Below are positions 16,525 to 25,691 of a stretch of DNA of 36,607 nucleotides, in pieces. How positions within the stretch are numbered: the stretch's first letter is position 1; every line of letters starts with the position of its first letter. The notes below the pieces were generated by a model. It saw only the letters and a program-made list of their open reading frames with translations, searched no databases and was not told where the DNA came from. Source of the stretch: Flavobacteriales bacterium (GTDB lineage Bacteria; Bacteroidota; Bacteroidia; Flavobacteriales_D; Sanyastnellaceae); the NCBI GenBank assembly GCA_947463065.1, contig CANHSF010000007.1, forward strand, positions 1 to 36,607, given 5' to 3'. The position numbers and the translations under genes are program-made.

Positions 16525-19500
16525 TTACTCGATCACCAATCGGCTGGAGCGTCCAGCATGCTGAACCGTGTAAACACCGGCTGCTGCGTCCGACAAATCA
16601 AAGGCCATCATCGGCGACGTAACTCGGAAACGGTGCACCAATTGACCTTGGGCATTCCATACCAACACATCCGAATTCAACTCCAGTGCATTCATGTTGA
16701 ATGAGCCGCGGGTTGGATTGGGATACATCGTCCATTGTGGCACCATGGTTTCGTTGATATTATCGGGACAATCTTGACACGCTTCGAAACACACAATTGG
16801 AACAACGATATCTGTTGTGCCCGTTTGGATAAATCGATTGTATCCGCCAAAACCATCGCCTTGGCCACATTCAAATGGTACAGTCTCCCAAATGGCTCCA
16901 TTGAGGAACTTGTAGGTCACCAATGTATTGGTGGGAACCGTAATGGTGTAGCTGTAAAGCGCTCCTCCATTCAATGCCATCTCATCCGACACGGAGTTGA
17001 ATCCGTTGAACGAACCGGCAACAAAAACACCAGCAGGCTCCACCACCTCTTCGGCCATATTGACTTGGAAGGTAATGTTCACCTCTGGTGTTACAACGCA
17101 ATCTACACAGCCACCGAAACAAACAATAGGGACAACCGCATTGACCTCGCCAGCAGTATAGGAGCGATTGATGTTGCCACCACCGTCATCGGTACCGCAC
17201 TCCGCAGGCACCGTCTCTGCGCCTGTCCAATCCATTCCATTGATGAACTTGTATCCTGCTGTTTCACCAGCCAACATCACCACCACTGCTTCATATTGAT
17301 CGGGCGCGTATTCGCTCATCTGGGTCGCTGATGGATCCCATCCGTTGAATGCACCAGCAATGTAAACACCATCGGGACTCACCGACTCGTTGGCCATATT
17401 GACACGGAATGTTATCAGCACAGGAGTGCCGCTTCCGCAAGCCGAACAAGAAGAAAAACAAACCGGACCATACACGGTATCGGCAGCATTCACTACAAGT
17501 ATACGGTTGTAACCGCCAAAACCATCGCCCTGCCCGCAATCGGAAGGCACCGTTTCGGATCCACTCCACGCATTGTCGTTGATGAACTTGAACAATACAC
17601 TGGAGTTGACTGGCACTGCGGCAGTGTATTCGTAAATGCCGTCGCTATTGGCATCGGTCATTTCTGACGTAGCCGGGTTCCAACCTTGGAAGTTTCCTGC
17701 AATGTGCACCCCGTTTGGTGAAACGGTTTGCGTAGACATATCCACTTTGAAGGTGACATCAACGGTAGTTGGCTCCACCACATCATCGCAATCTACGCAG
17801 CCTGAGAAACACACTGGGCCCACGACGACATTCTCTGTGCCGATGACCAATTCGCGGTTGAATCCGCCGAAACCATTGTCCGCGCCGCATTCAGCAGGAA
17901 CAACTTCTTGTTGGTCCCACGTGCTGCCATTGATGAACTTAAACTGAATGGTTTGATTGCCTTCGATTTGGTAGCTCAACTCATACACACCACCGCCCAA
18001 CTCGTTCATGACCGTGCCATTGGGGTTCCATCCTTGGAAGCTACCTGCAATATGTACTCCATTGGGCGAAACCACTTCATTGCTCATGTTGACCTGGAAG
18101 ACAACAGTGACCAAAGTAGGTTCGACCACGTCTTCACAGATCGTGCAAGCACCAAAACATACTGGGCCATAGCTGGCTGCTGCATTGGCCACTTCAACTT
18201 CACGATTGCCATCGGGAGCCACTGCACAATTGCCGGTGACTGTTTCGTCATTACCCCATGAATTGCCATTGATAAATTTGAACGCCGCCGTGCTATTGAT
18301 CGGAACCATGACTTCCACCATATACACGCCATCGGCATTGACATCTGTAAGCGGTGTTGTGGACGGATTCCAATCGTTGAACGTTCCAGCCACATGCACG
18401 CCATTTGCACTCACTGTTTCGTTGGTCATATCAACAGACAAGGTCAAAGCCACCATTTCGGGCTCGATCACTGGACAAGCTGCACACGACCCAAAACATA
18501 CAGGGCCCACAACTTGCGTAAAATTGCCAACGGTATACTCGCGCATTTGACCGTTTACACCGGCATCCACCGCACATTCGAATGGAATCGCCTCATCGGC
18601 TGCACCATTGGCAAATCGATATTCGATCACGGATCCAATTTCAAACAATCCGATGTACTCATATAAACCGCCACCCAAACTCGTCATGGCCACGGGGCTT
18701 GTCACATCGGGACTAGTAAAGAACACACCATCACCACTCACTACTTCATTGGTCATATCCACACGGAAAGCAATTTGAACACTATCCGCAGCAGGAAGAC
18801 AATCCAAACACTCACCGTAACATACGGGGCCATATTGTGCGGCTACATCTTGTACGTTGAAACTGCGGTTGTACCCTCCAAAACCATTGCCTATTCCACA
18901 TTCCATAGGAACAGCCTCTTCGCCGCTCCATGCATTTCCATTGATAAACTTGAACAAAATTTCACTATTGATCGGAGCAGCCAATGTCACAGTATATATG
19001 CCGTCGTTGTCCTCATCGGTCATTTCGGTCGATGCTGGATTCCAACCCTGAACACTTCCTGCTAGATGCACACCATTGACATCGACAATTTCATTTTGCA
19101 TATTCACCATAAACGTCACATCCACTGTGGTGGGCTCTACGATATCCTCACAATCTACACATGCCCCAAAGCAAACGGGACCAAAAATGCTATCGTTGGC
19201 CAATACCTCGAAACTGCGATTCAAATCATTGGTCACACCACATTCTGCAGGAACACTTTCGTTTTGCCCCCAAGCATTGCCGTTGACGAATTTGAATTGC
19301 AATTCTGAATTGGCTTCTACTTCGATGGTGACTTCATAAACTCCGTCGCTATTGGCATCGGTCATTGCTGTGGTAGCGGGATTCCAGCCTTGGAAATTTC
19401 CTGCTACGTGAACACCATCGGCACTTACCGTTTCGTTTTGCATATTCACCAACAAGGTCACATTGACCAAAGTTGGATCAACGATAATGGGTTCGCAATC

Positions 19501-21948
19501 CGCACATGCACCAAAGCATACTGGACCAAAAACCACATCGGTATCGGCGATATCGATGGAGCGATTGAGATCGTTGTCCGTATCGCATTCTACCGGTACA
19601 ATTTCATTCTCCGCCCACGTATTGCCATTGATGAATTTGAATTGCACCTGCGAAGCAACTTCCGCCTCAAAGGTGTATTCATAAATGCCATCGTTGTTGG
19701 CGTCAGTCATAGCAGTAGCAGCAGGGTCCCATCCTTGGAAATTGCCTGCTACATGCACCCCATTCGGGCTCACGGTTTCATTTTGCATGTTTACTAAAAG
19801 CGTAACACTGACAAAAGTGGGATCCACGATGATCGGCTCACAATCGAGACATTCCCCAAAACACACTGGACCATATACCGTATCATTGTCCAATACGTTG
19901 ATGAAACGATTCAAATCGTTGGTGATACCGCATTCGGCTGGCACACTTTCGTTTTCGCCCCATGCATTGCCATTGATGAACTTAAACTGAGCTTGGGCAT
20001 TGGCTTCCACTTGCACTTGAACTTCATAGATGCCATCGTTGTTGGCATCGGTCATGGCCGTAGATGCGGGATCCCAACCTTGGAAACTGCCCGCTACGTG
20101 CACTCCGTTGGTGCTAACCGTTTCATTTTGCATGTTGACCTGTAGGGTCAGGTTGACAAAAACTGGCTCAACCGCGGGCAAACAAATGTCGCAAGTCGAA
20201 AAACACACCGGGCCAAACGCAATATCATTGCTGCCGGTTTCGAGCAAACGGTTGTTGCCGCCCACGCCATCAGGCAATCCGCAAGCCGATGGTACTGTCT
20301 CTGCACCATCAAACGTATCGCCATTGATGAATTTGAAAGAAAGATTGGCCCATTCGTCCAATTCCAAAGTCACTTCGTACACCCCGTCGTTGTTGGCGTC
20401 GAGCAATTCGTCTGAAGCAGGATTCCAACCGTTGAAGTTACCAGCAATATGCACGCCTTGCGGAGAAACGGTTTGTTGCGACATGTTCACTTTAAATGTG
20501 ATCAGATTTGTTGGTTCATCGATGATGATACCACAGTCTTCGCATTGCGCAAAACACACCTCAGGTACGATGGTATCGTTTTGGGAAGTGTAAATCACAC
20601 GGTTAAAATTGCCCTGGCCGTCGCTGAGTGAACATTCGGCAGGCAATACCTCTTCGTTGCCCCAGCTATTGCCATTGATGAATTTGTAGAACACTTGCGC
20701 ATTGGCATCCACTTCTACAGTGGCCGTGTACACTCCATCGGTATTATCATCGGTCATCGGTGTTGCACTTGCACTCCAATCATTGAACGGACCAGCGATA
20801 TGAACCCCATTCGCACCTACGGTTTGTTGGGACATATCCACATGCAAAGTGACCATTACGGTCTCGGGCAACACACATGCCACACAGCTCGAGAAACACA
20901 CAGTGGCTGCAGTGGTATCATTCAAACCGGACAATTCCAATCGACGATTGATACCGCCGAAACCATCGTCCACACCACATTCGGCAGGAACCGATTCTGC
21001 GACATCAAAGGTGATTCCATTCAAAAATTTGTAATCGATCGTTGAACCAGCTGTCACTTCCATGATGTGTTCGTACACCCCGTTTCCGGCAGGTGACATG
21101 ACCGGACCAGGCAAGGTCCAGTTCTGGAACGTACCGACAATGTGCACGCCGTTGGGGTCGACGGTTTGTTGGGACATATCCACGCGAATCGTCACCTGCA
21201 CCATCTCCGGATCAGGGAGTGTGGTGCACGCTGCACAAGAACCAAAACAAACACTGCTTCCGGGTACATCGGCGGTTTGCACCGACAAGGTGCGATTGTA
21301 GCCACCAAAACCATCGCCCACACCGCATTCAGCAGGCACTACTTCGGATTGAGGCCAATCGTTACCATTGATAAACTTGTAGTTGATGGATGTGTTTTCG
21401 GTCAATTCAAAAGTATAACTGTATAGCCCATTACCGATGGCCGTCATGGCGGTAGCCGATGGATTCCAACCTTGGAAAGAACCCGCGACATGAACCCCAT
21501 TAGGGCTTACGGTTTGTTCAGACATATCTACCATCAATGTCACCGATACCGTTCCTGGCTGATCGTTGCACGCAAAACACGAGGCGAAGCATACTGGACC
21601 AACGGTGATGGGGTTATTGCCACCGATATTTACAGTGCGATTGTAACCACCGAATCCATCGCCTGCACCGCAGGCAGCAGGAACCGATTCGGCTTGAGGC
21701 CAGTCGTTGCCATTGATAAATTTGTATTGATAGGTACCCGCTGGGATAGACAAGGTGACACTATATATTCCATTGCCTTGATTGGTCAATGCGGTAGAAG
21801 CTGGGTTCCAATTCTGAAATGAACCCGCTACATGCACGCCATTGGGACTAACCGTCTGTCCGGTCATATCCACTTGAAACGTGACATTCACTTGCGCCCA
21901 AGTCAAAACCGACCAGAGCATACAACACAGTACAAGTACTTTTTTCAT
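16525..21948 (-). CDS. Giant T9SS surface protein of 15 tandem CBM48-like/Cys repeats
   Basis: The 1807-aa protein has a signal peptide (MKKVLVLCCMLWSVLTWAQ), 15 repeats of about 114 aa (residues about 20-1729) and a 78-aa T9SS type A sorting domain (YPNPTRGSFNMNALELNS to SSRLVIE). A typical repeat reads VTFQVDMSxQTVSPNGVHIAG, then SFQGWNPAST, an acidic turn like TDANNDGIYE, and FKFINGNxW. This is the pattern of CBM48/AMPK glycogen-binding Ig-like domains, where the two Trp contact glucan. Each repeat ends with a Cys module: PxECG about 25 residues before VCFxxCxxC. All 15 repeats keep all four Cys. Repeat 10 has lost the FNGW/NGxW glycan-binding motif; repeats 3, 5 and 15 keep only one Trp. 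No catalytic domain is seen. The likely role is a multivalent glycan-binding surface fibre or adhesin (inference). The gene is monocistronic, with its own promoter and terminator. Confidence 0.88.
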   Translation of the reverse strand: MKKVLVLCCMLWSVLTWAQVNVTFQVDMTGQTVSPNGVHVAGSFQNWNPASTALTNQGNGIYSVTLSIPAGTYQYKFINGNDWPQAESVPAACGAGDGFGGYNRTVNIGGNNPITVGPVCFASCFACNDQPGTVSVTLMVDMSEQTVSPNGVHVAGSFQGWNPSATAMTAIGNGLYSYTFELTENTSINYKFINGNDWPQSEVVPAECGVGDGFGGYNRTLSVQTADVPGSSVCFGSCAACTTLPDPEMVQVTIRVDMSQQTVDPNGVHIVGTFQNWTLPGPVMSPAGNGVYEHIMEVTAGSTIDYKFLNGITFDVAESVPAECGVDDGFGGINRRLELSGLNDTTAATVCFSSCVACVLPETVMVTLHVDMSQQTVGANGVHIAGPFNDWSASATPMTDDNTDGVYTATVEVDANAQVFYKFINGNSWGNEEVLPAECSLSDGQGNFNRVIYTSQNDTIVPEVCFAQCEDCGIIIDEPTNLITFKVNMSQQTVSPQGVHIAGNFNGWNPASDELLDANNDGVYEVTLELDEWANLSFKFINGDTFDGAETVPSACGLPDGVGGNNRLLETGSNDIAFGPVCFSTCDICLPAVEPVFVNLTLQVNMQNETVSTNGVHVAGSFQGWDPASTAMTDANNDGIYEVQVQVEANAQAQFKFINGNAWGENESVPAECGITNDLNRFINVLDNDTVYGPVCFGECLDCEPIIVDPTFVSVTLLVNMQNETVSPNGVHVAGNFQGWDPAATAMTDANNDGIYEYTFEAEVASQVQFKFINGNTWAENEIVPVECDTDNDLNRSIDIADTDVVFGPVCFGACADCEPIIVDPTLVNVTLLVNMQNETVSADGVHVAGNFQGWNPATTAMTDANSDGVYEVTIEVEANSELQFKFVNGNAWGQNESVPAECGVTNDLNRSFEVLANDSIFGPVCFGACVDCEDIVEPTTVDVTFMVNMQNEIVDVNGVHLAGSVQGWNPASTEMTDEDNDGIYTVTLAAPINSEILFKFINGNAWSGEEAVPMECGIGNGFGGYNRSFNVQDVAAQYGPVCYGECLDCLPAADSVQIAFRVDMTNEVVSGDGVFFTSPDVTSPVAMTSLGGGLYEYIGLFEIGSVIEYRFANGAADEAIPFECAVDAGVNGQMREYTVGNFTQVVGPVCFGSCAACPVIEPEMVALTLSVDMTNETVSANGVHVAGTFNDWNPSTTPLTDVNADGVYMVEVMVPINSTAAFKFINGNSWGNDETVTGNCAVAPDGNREVEVANAAASYGPVCFGACTICEDVVEPTLVTVVFQVNMSNEVVSPNGVHIAGSFQGWNPNGTVMNELGGGVYELSYQIEGNQTIQFKFINGSTWDQQEVVPAECGADNGFGGFNRELVIGTENVVVGPVCFSGCVDCDDVVEPTTVDVTFKVDMSTQTVSPNGVHIAGNFQGWNPATSEMTDANSDGIYEYTAAVPVNSSVLFKFINDNAWSGSETVPSDCGQGDGFGGYNRILVVNAADTVYGPVCFSSCSACGSGTPVLITFRVNMANESVSPDGVYIAGAFNGWDPSATQMSEYAPDQYEAVVVMLAGETAGYKFINGMDWTGAETVPAECGTDDGGGNINRSYTAGEVNAVVPIVCFGGCVDCVVTPEVNITFQVNMAEEVVEPAGVFVAGSFNGFNSVSDEMALNGGALYSYTITVPTNTLVTYKFLNGAIWETVPFECGQGDGFGGYNRFIQTGTTDIVVPIVCFEACQDCPDNINETMVPQWTMYPNPTRGSFNMNALELNSDVLVWNAQGQLVHRFRVTSPMMAFDLSDAAAGVYTVQHAGRSSRLVIE
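16762..21891 (-). repeat. Fifteen in-frame tandem repeats of about 342 bp (CBM48-like units)
   Basis: The units are delimited in protein by the recurring V-x-VTFxVxM start and the VCFxxCxxC end. Repeats 6, 7 and 8 share the subfamily markers VNMQNETVS and NDLNR in place of the usual GFGGYNR, which indicates local duplication of a variant unit. DNA copies differ at many synonymous positions, so most duplications are not recent. Confidence 0.9.
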
Positions 21949-21982
21949 TTTGTTGAATAAGGTAAATTAAGGATTTGCGCCA

Positions 21983-22015
21983 CAAATATATGACTAAGTG
22001 TCTATTATACACCAA
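21983..22015 (-). promoter_or_regulatory. Promoter of the 15-repeat surface protein gene
   Basis: On the minus strand TTG (22013-22015) is followed after 22 nt by TATATTTG (21983-21990), an exact TAnnTTTG match. The predicted transcript start lies near 21978, leaving about 30 nt to the ATG at 21948. Confidence 0.65.
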
Positions 22016-22029
22016 CATACCCCTTTCCC

Positions 22030-23667
22030 CTACTGCGCGGGAACTTTATAGACTGTAGACAAATCGATCATATTGATGGCGTTGGTTTGAAAACCGCGTA
22101 CCTGCTGCGCCACAAAATGAGACACCTGATCATAATAAAGCGGTATGACGGGCATGTCGCGCTGCAACAAATCGTTCATCTCGCCATACAGCGCCAAACG
22201 AAGACTGTCGTTGGTTTCAGCGATGGCACGGGCATACAAGGCATCGAAATCTGTCGACGTGTAATGCATGTAATTGGGGCCGGCGGGCGAAAACCGATTG
22301 GACCTGAAAATGGCCAAAAAATTCTCTGCGTCTGGATAATCGGCGAGCCAACTTTTTCGAAACACAGGAAGTTTGGCCTGACTGGTTTGGTCCTTAAAAT
22401 TTGCACTTTGCAAGATTGACACCTCCGCGCGGATACCGACCTTTTCCAATGCGTGTTGGATGTACTCCAAAAGATCGGCATAGTCGGCGGTAGCAAACAT
22501 TTGGATGTGTAGCTGTTCGTTGGTCAATCCCGCCTTCACCAGCAATTCCTTGGCTTTATTGGGATCATGGACGGACGCACTCGGTGTTGTTTTGCCCAAC
22601 AAAACGGGTGGAACGAATCCGTCGTTGGCAGGCATTACGGTATTGTTGCGCAAATATTTGACCATGGCGGCCTTGTCGATCGCCAGTTCAATGGCTTGTC
22701 GCATCGCGGGCTCAAGAATGGCCCTTTGTGCAGGCTCCAAGAGTTGTTCATCCAACATAAAACCGATGTAATCGGTCTTGATAAAAGGTGTTTTTTGAAA
22801 GCGAATGATGTGGTGAAACGCATTATCCAACTCGCCATTGGGCGTCAACAACTCATCTTTGAATGCCGCATGAATTCCGCTCATAAAGTCATATCGACCG
22901 CTGAGCAGACCTTGGTATTCCACGGTCATGTCTTTTACAAAATCAATTTTGACGGCATCGAGATAAGGCAGTTGCACCCCTTGCTCATCGTACTTCCAAA
23001 ACTTGGGATGTCGATGAAACACCAGAGCAATTTGTTCATACCAAAATGCAAATTGGAAGGGCCCAGTGCCGATGGGATGCTCGCGAAAATCGGCGCCAAA
23101 GTGTTCGACCACTTCGTGTGGCACCACGTTGGCATATTGGGTGGAGAGCAATCCAATAAACGGCTGAAACGGTTGCTTGAGGCGCAACTCCAAGGTGGAA
23201 TCGTTCAATGCCTTTACGCCCTGTTCGTCCAAATGCTCAAAAATCCAAGCACCCGGCGACGCGACTTGCGGATCTAAAATTCGTTGAAAGCTGTACACAA
23301 AATCCTGGGCAGTGACCAAACGATCATCGGGGCGTTGAAAGAACTCAGAGGCATGAAAACGCACATCGGTTCGCAGACGAAACGTATAACAAAGTCCATC
23401 GCTGGAAATGTCCCAACTCCGCGCAATGCAGGGCTTGGGCCGCAGCATGGAATCCAATTCCACCAGCCCATCGAAAAGCTGATTGGTGGCCCACATGGTT
23501 TCGAGATCGCGCGCAAATGCCGGATCCAGGGAAGAAATGGCGTTGCTCTCGTTATAATAAAACACTTTATTGCGATCTTCGGCTTTGTCCGGGCCACATT
23601 GCACCACAAAAAAAGACATGAGCACAACCCATGTCTTTAATTTATATGATTCCGAAAAAATGTTCAC
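22030..23667 (-). CDS. Family 5 (peptide/nickel-type) ABC solute-binding lipoprotein
   Basis: The 545-aa protein matches SBP_bac_5 (DppA/OppA-like) proteins, which capture oligopeptides, dipeptides or similar solutes outside the inner membrane. Visible markers are SSLDPAFARDLETMWATNQLFDGLVELD near the N-terminus, RSWDISSDGLCYTFRLRTDVRFH, PIGTGPFQF and the C-terminal MPVIPLYYDQ. A signal with lipobox VVQC precedes GPDKAEDR, so it is a lipoprotein. The start in this frame is a GTG at 23667; the only nearby ATG (MSFFVVQCG) would leave too short a signal. No ABC permease or ATPase genes are adjacent, unlike typical dpp/opp operons. It lies 48 nt after the YwqK-like gene on the same strand and may be co-transcribed with it. 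Confidence 0.93.
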   Translation of the reverse strand: MNIFSESYKLKTWVVLMSFFVVQCGPDKAEDRNKVFYYNESNAISSLDPAFARDLETMWATNQLFDGLVELDSMLRPKPCIARSWDISSDGLCYTFRLRTDVRFHASEFFQRPDDRLVTAQDFVYSFQRILDPQVASPGAWIFEHLDEQGVKALNDSTLELRLKQPFQPFIGLLSTQYANVVPHEVVEHFGADFREHPIGTGPFQFAFWYEQIALVFHRHPKFWKYDEQGVQLPYLDAVKIDFVKDMTVEYQGLLSGRYDFMSGIHAAFKDELLTPNGELDNAFHHIIRFQKTPFIKTDYIGFMLDEQLLEPAQRAILEPAMRQAIELAIDKAAMVKYLRNNTVMPANDGFVPPVLLGKTTPSASVHDPNKAKELLVKAGLTNEQLHIQMFATADYADLLEYIQHALEKVGIRAEVSILQSANFKDQTSQAKLPVFRKSWLADYPDAENFLAIFRSNRFSPAGPNYMHYTSTDFDALYARAIAETNDSLRLALYGEMNDLLQRDMPVIPLYYDQVSHFVAQQVRGFQTNAINMIDLSTVYKVPAQ

Positions 23668-23715
23668 CGCATCAAAGTTTGCGCTAAAATAAACGCGAAT
23701 GCGGTATTCCCGGTA

Positions 23716-24153
23716 CTATTCTTCTTCGTCGTTTTTTTCGAGCTCCATCGCCTCGCGAATCTTGTTGGCGCTTTCCACTGGATAATAGCGATCTGCCTTT
23801 CGTTTTCCCGATGGTTCAAACCGTTTCCAATTGCCCACCTTGACACCGCGATCAAATTCGCCCTCACTCTCGATTTGCCCATTGGCATAATAATACGTGA
23901 AATGTCCATCTTCGAGCAGTCGCTTATTGATACGGATGTAGCGGCCTTTGGCTTTGACCTCTCCAGAAAAATCATAAATCGTTCCGTTGTAAACATCCCC
24001 GCCGACCTTGGTGAGTTCCAGCTTGTAGTCGGAGTTGGCCTGTGAAGTATTTTTCATCAGCGCATCCAAGTAAACCATTTCAGTGGTTTGGGCTTTTGCT
24101 GCGATGGTGCAGAACAGGAATAAAGAAAAAAATATGTTGAGCTTCACATTCAT
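23716..24153 (-). CDS. Secreted YwqK/MORN-like repeat protein
   Basis: The 145-aa protein has a signal peptide ending around KAQTTE (MNVKLNIFFSLFLFCTIAAKAQ). The mature part contains short beta-hairpin repeats of the MORN/YwqK type, such as GTIYDFSGEVKAKGRYI, GHFTYYYANGQIESEGEF and VGNWKRFEPSGKRKADRYY. It ends in a very acidic tail (ELEKNDEEE). YwqK-like proteins are often labelled as antitoxins by homology, but no toxin partner is visible here and a secretory signal makes that role unlikely. It may instead be a small periplasmic or surface protein of unknown function. It is upstream of the solute-binding lipoprotein gene on the same strand. Confidence 0.72.
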   Translation of the reverse strand: MNVKLNIFFSLFLFCTIAAKAQTTEMVYLDALMKNTSQANSDYKLELTKVGGDVYNGTIYDFSGEVKAKGRYIRINKRLLEDGHFTYYYANGQIESEGEFDRGVKVGNWKRFEPSGKRKADRYYPVESANKIREAMELEKNDEEE

Positions 24154-24385
24154 GTTACTTTTGTTTTAGGTTTTTAGAAATCAGTTCACCTTGTTGAACG
24201 GCAACGGTCAAAAAGAGGTTACATACAAAATTGTTAATGGCATTTATCCGAATCGAAAAGTGTGGAGAAAAAACCAATGCAATTGGGCAGCAGAATCACA
24301 AAAAAAAACAATGAAGACTGGAGCCAAGGGCTTCTGTTGCAGACCTTAAGAAACACCGAACAAAAGAGCATTACGCATATTCCCC

Positions 24386-25465
24386 ATGAAATTTGACACC
24401 AAATCCTTGAAGCAATTCATCAACTCACTCATCAAAAATTGTTCTGCGCAGCGTTTCATCATTGCTGCAATTGCAATCGGTGTTACAAGTTGCCAGAACG
24501 GCAATAAGGTAACCAGCACGGAAAAAAACGATACTTCCATGGTGATCGGTTTTTACAACGTAGAAAACCTTTTCGACACCACCAACGATCCCACCAAAAA
24601 CGACGAGGACTTTACGCCACAAGGAAAATTGCAATGGGACGATGCGCGCTACCAGACCAAACTGCAGCACATTGCGCAGGTCATGGACTCGTTGCCCGGC
24701 GCACTGCCTGTTGCCATGGGCGTATGCGAAATCGAAAACCGCGCAGTGTTGGAAGATTTGATTCGTCAACCGCTTTTGGCATCGGGGCAATACGGCATTG
24801 TGCACCAAGACAGTCCTGACGAGCGCGGCATCGATGTCGCCTTGTTGTACCGAAAAGACCTGGCAAAAGTGCAATCCTCCGAATTCATCACCGTTGCATT
24901 GCCTACCCCCAACGACCCCTACACCCGCGACATACTCTATTGTGTGCTGCGCATCCAAGGAGAGGATTTGCACGTTTTTGTCAATCACTGGCCCAGTCGC
25001 GGCGGCGGACAAGCCGAAACCGAAATCAACCGGCTTGAGGTGGCTCAAGCATTGCAGCGCAAAATTGCATCCATCGCATCAACCCAGCCCGATGCAAAGA
25101 TTCTGCTCATGGGCGACTTCAACGATTACCCCAGCGACAAAAGCATTCAAAGCGTTCTACAAGCAGGCAGCACCAAACCGTCAGCGCTTTACAACTACAT
25201 GCACGAAGCCGCTTCGAAAAATGAAGGAACACATTTTTACAAAGGCGAATGGGGCGCGCTCGACCAATTTATGGCCTCGTGGTCATTGGTAGAATCGGCC
25301 AAAGGATTGCGCGCACCCGCAGGAAGTCAACACCGTTTTTACAATGACTTGGTCCTTTTTAAGGACAAAGAAGGGCAATCGCGTCCCAATAGAACATATG
25401 TCGGCGACAGTTACAAAGCCGGCTATTCGGATCATTTGGCGATCTACCTGCAAATTCAATTCTAA
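24386..25465 (+). CDS. Endonuclease/exonuclease/phosphatase (EEP) family lipoprotein
   Basis: The 359-aa protein has EEP-fold motifs in the expected order: GFYNVENLFDT (about 55), MGVCEIENRAVLEDL with the metal-binding Glu, VNHWPSRGGGQAETE, GDFNDYPSDKS (Asp/Asn pair) and YSDHLAIYLQ with the final Asp-His. The N-terminus carries a signal with lipobox GVTSC (Cys36) after an unusually long 22-residue n-region, so it should be anchored outside the cytoplasm. Such secreted EEP proteins could act on extracellular nucleic acids or phosphoesters, but the substrate is not defined. It is divergent from the YwqK-like gene, with 232 nt between them in which I see no clear promoter. Confidence 0.9.
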   Translation: MKFDTKSLKQFINSLIKNCSAQRFIIAAIAIGVTSCQNGNKVTSTEKNDTSMVIGFYNVENLFDTTNDPTKNDEDFTPQGKLQWDDARYQTKLQHIAQVMDSLPGALPVAMGVCEIENRAVLEDLIRQPLLASGQYGIVHQDSPDERGIDVALLYRKDLAKVQSSEFITVALPTPNDPYTRDILYCVLRIQGEDLHVFVNHWPSRGGGQAETEINRLEVAQALQRKIASIASTQPDAKILLMGDFNDYPSDKSIQSVLQAGSTKPSALYNYMHEAASKNEGTHFYKGEWGALDQFMASWSLVESAKGLRAPAGSQHRFYNDLVLFKDKEGQSRPNRTYVGDSYKAGYSDHLAIYLQIQF

Positions 25466-25691
25466 AAAAACTCCTATAACGAGCGGGCTGCAAATCAGAA
25501 AACCAGTGCTCGTGGCGGCTTTGTGTCAATGCTTATGCACCTGCATGGTGCATCGCTTTCCGCTGCATCACAAAATCACAACGAAATGGAAGGCTGGGCT
25601 CTCCTTGAAATGAGCGATCGTTGCCACTAGAATTGACCACACCCGTGTACGATATTGGAGGAGGTCATGATCTACGAAAACACAGGGCAAC
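25466..25691. other. Intergenic region with a 7-bp hairpin
   Basis: This stretch between the EEP gene (+) and the H1-like gene (-) lacks a convincing gene. It contains ATGCACC / GGTGCAT (25535-25553) with a 5-nt loop, and a longer-range pairing ACGAGC / GCTCGT (about 25478-25512). Neither is followed by a T run, so they are not typical terminators. Confidence 0.4.

Noticed and set aside
16762-21891. Regularly spaced repeats considered as a CRISPR array
   Set aside because: The unit is about 342 bp, in frame, divergent and coding. There are no short identical repeats with unique spacers.
23716-24153. YwqK-like gene as part of a toxin-antitoxin pair
   Set aside because: The protein has a signal peptide and no small toxin-like gene is adjacent. 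The antitoxin label for YwqK proteins is weakly founded.
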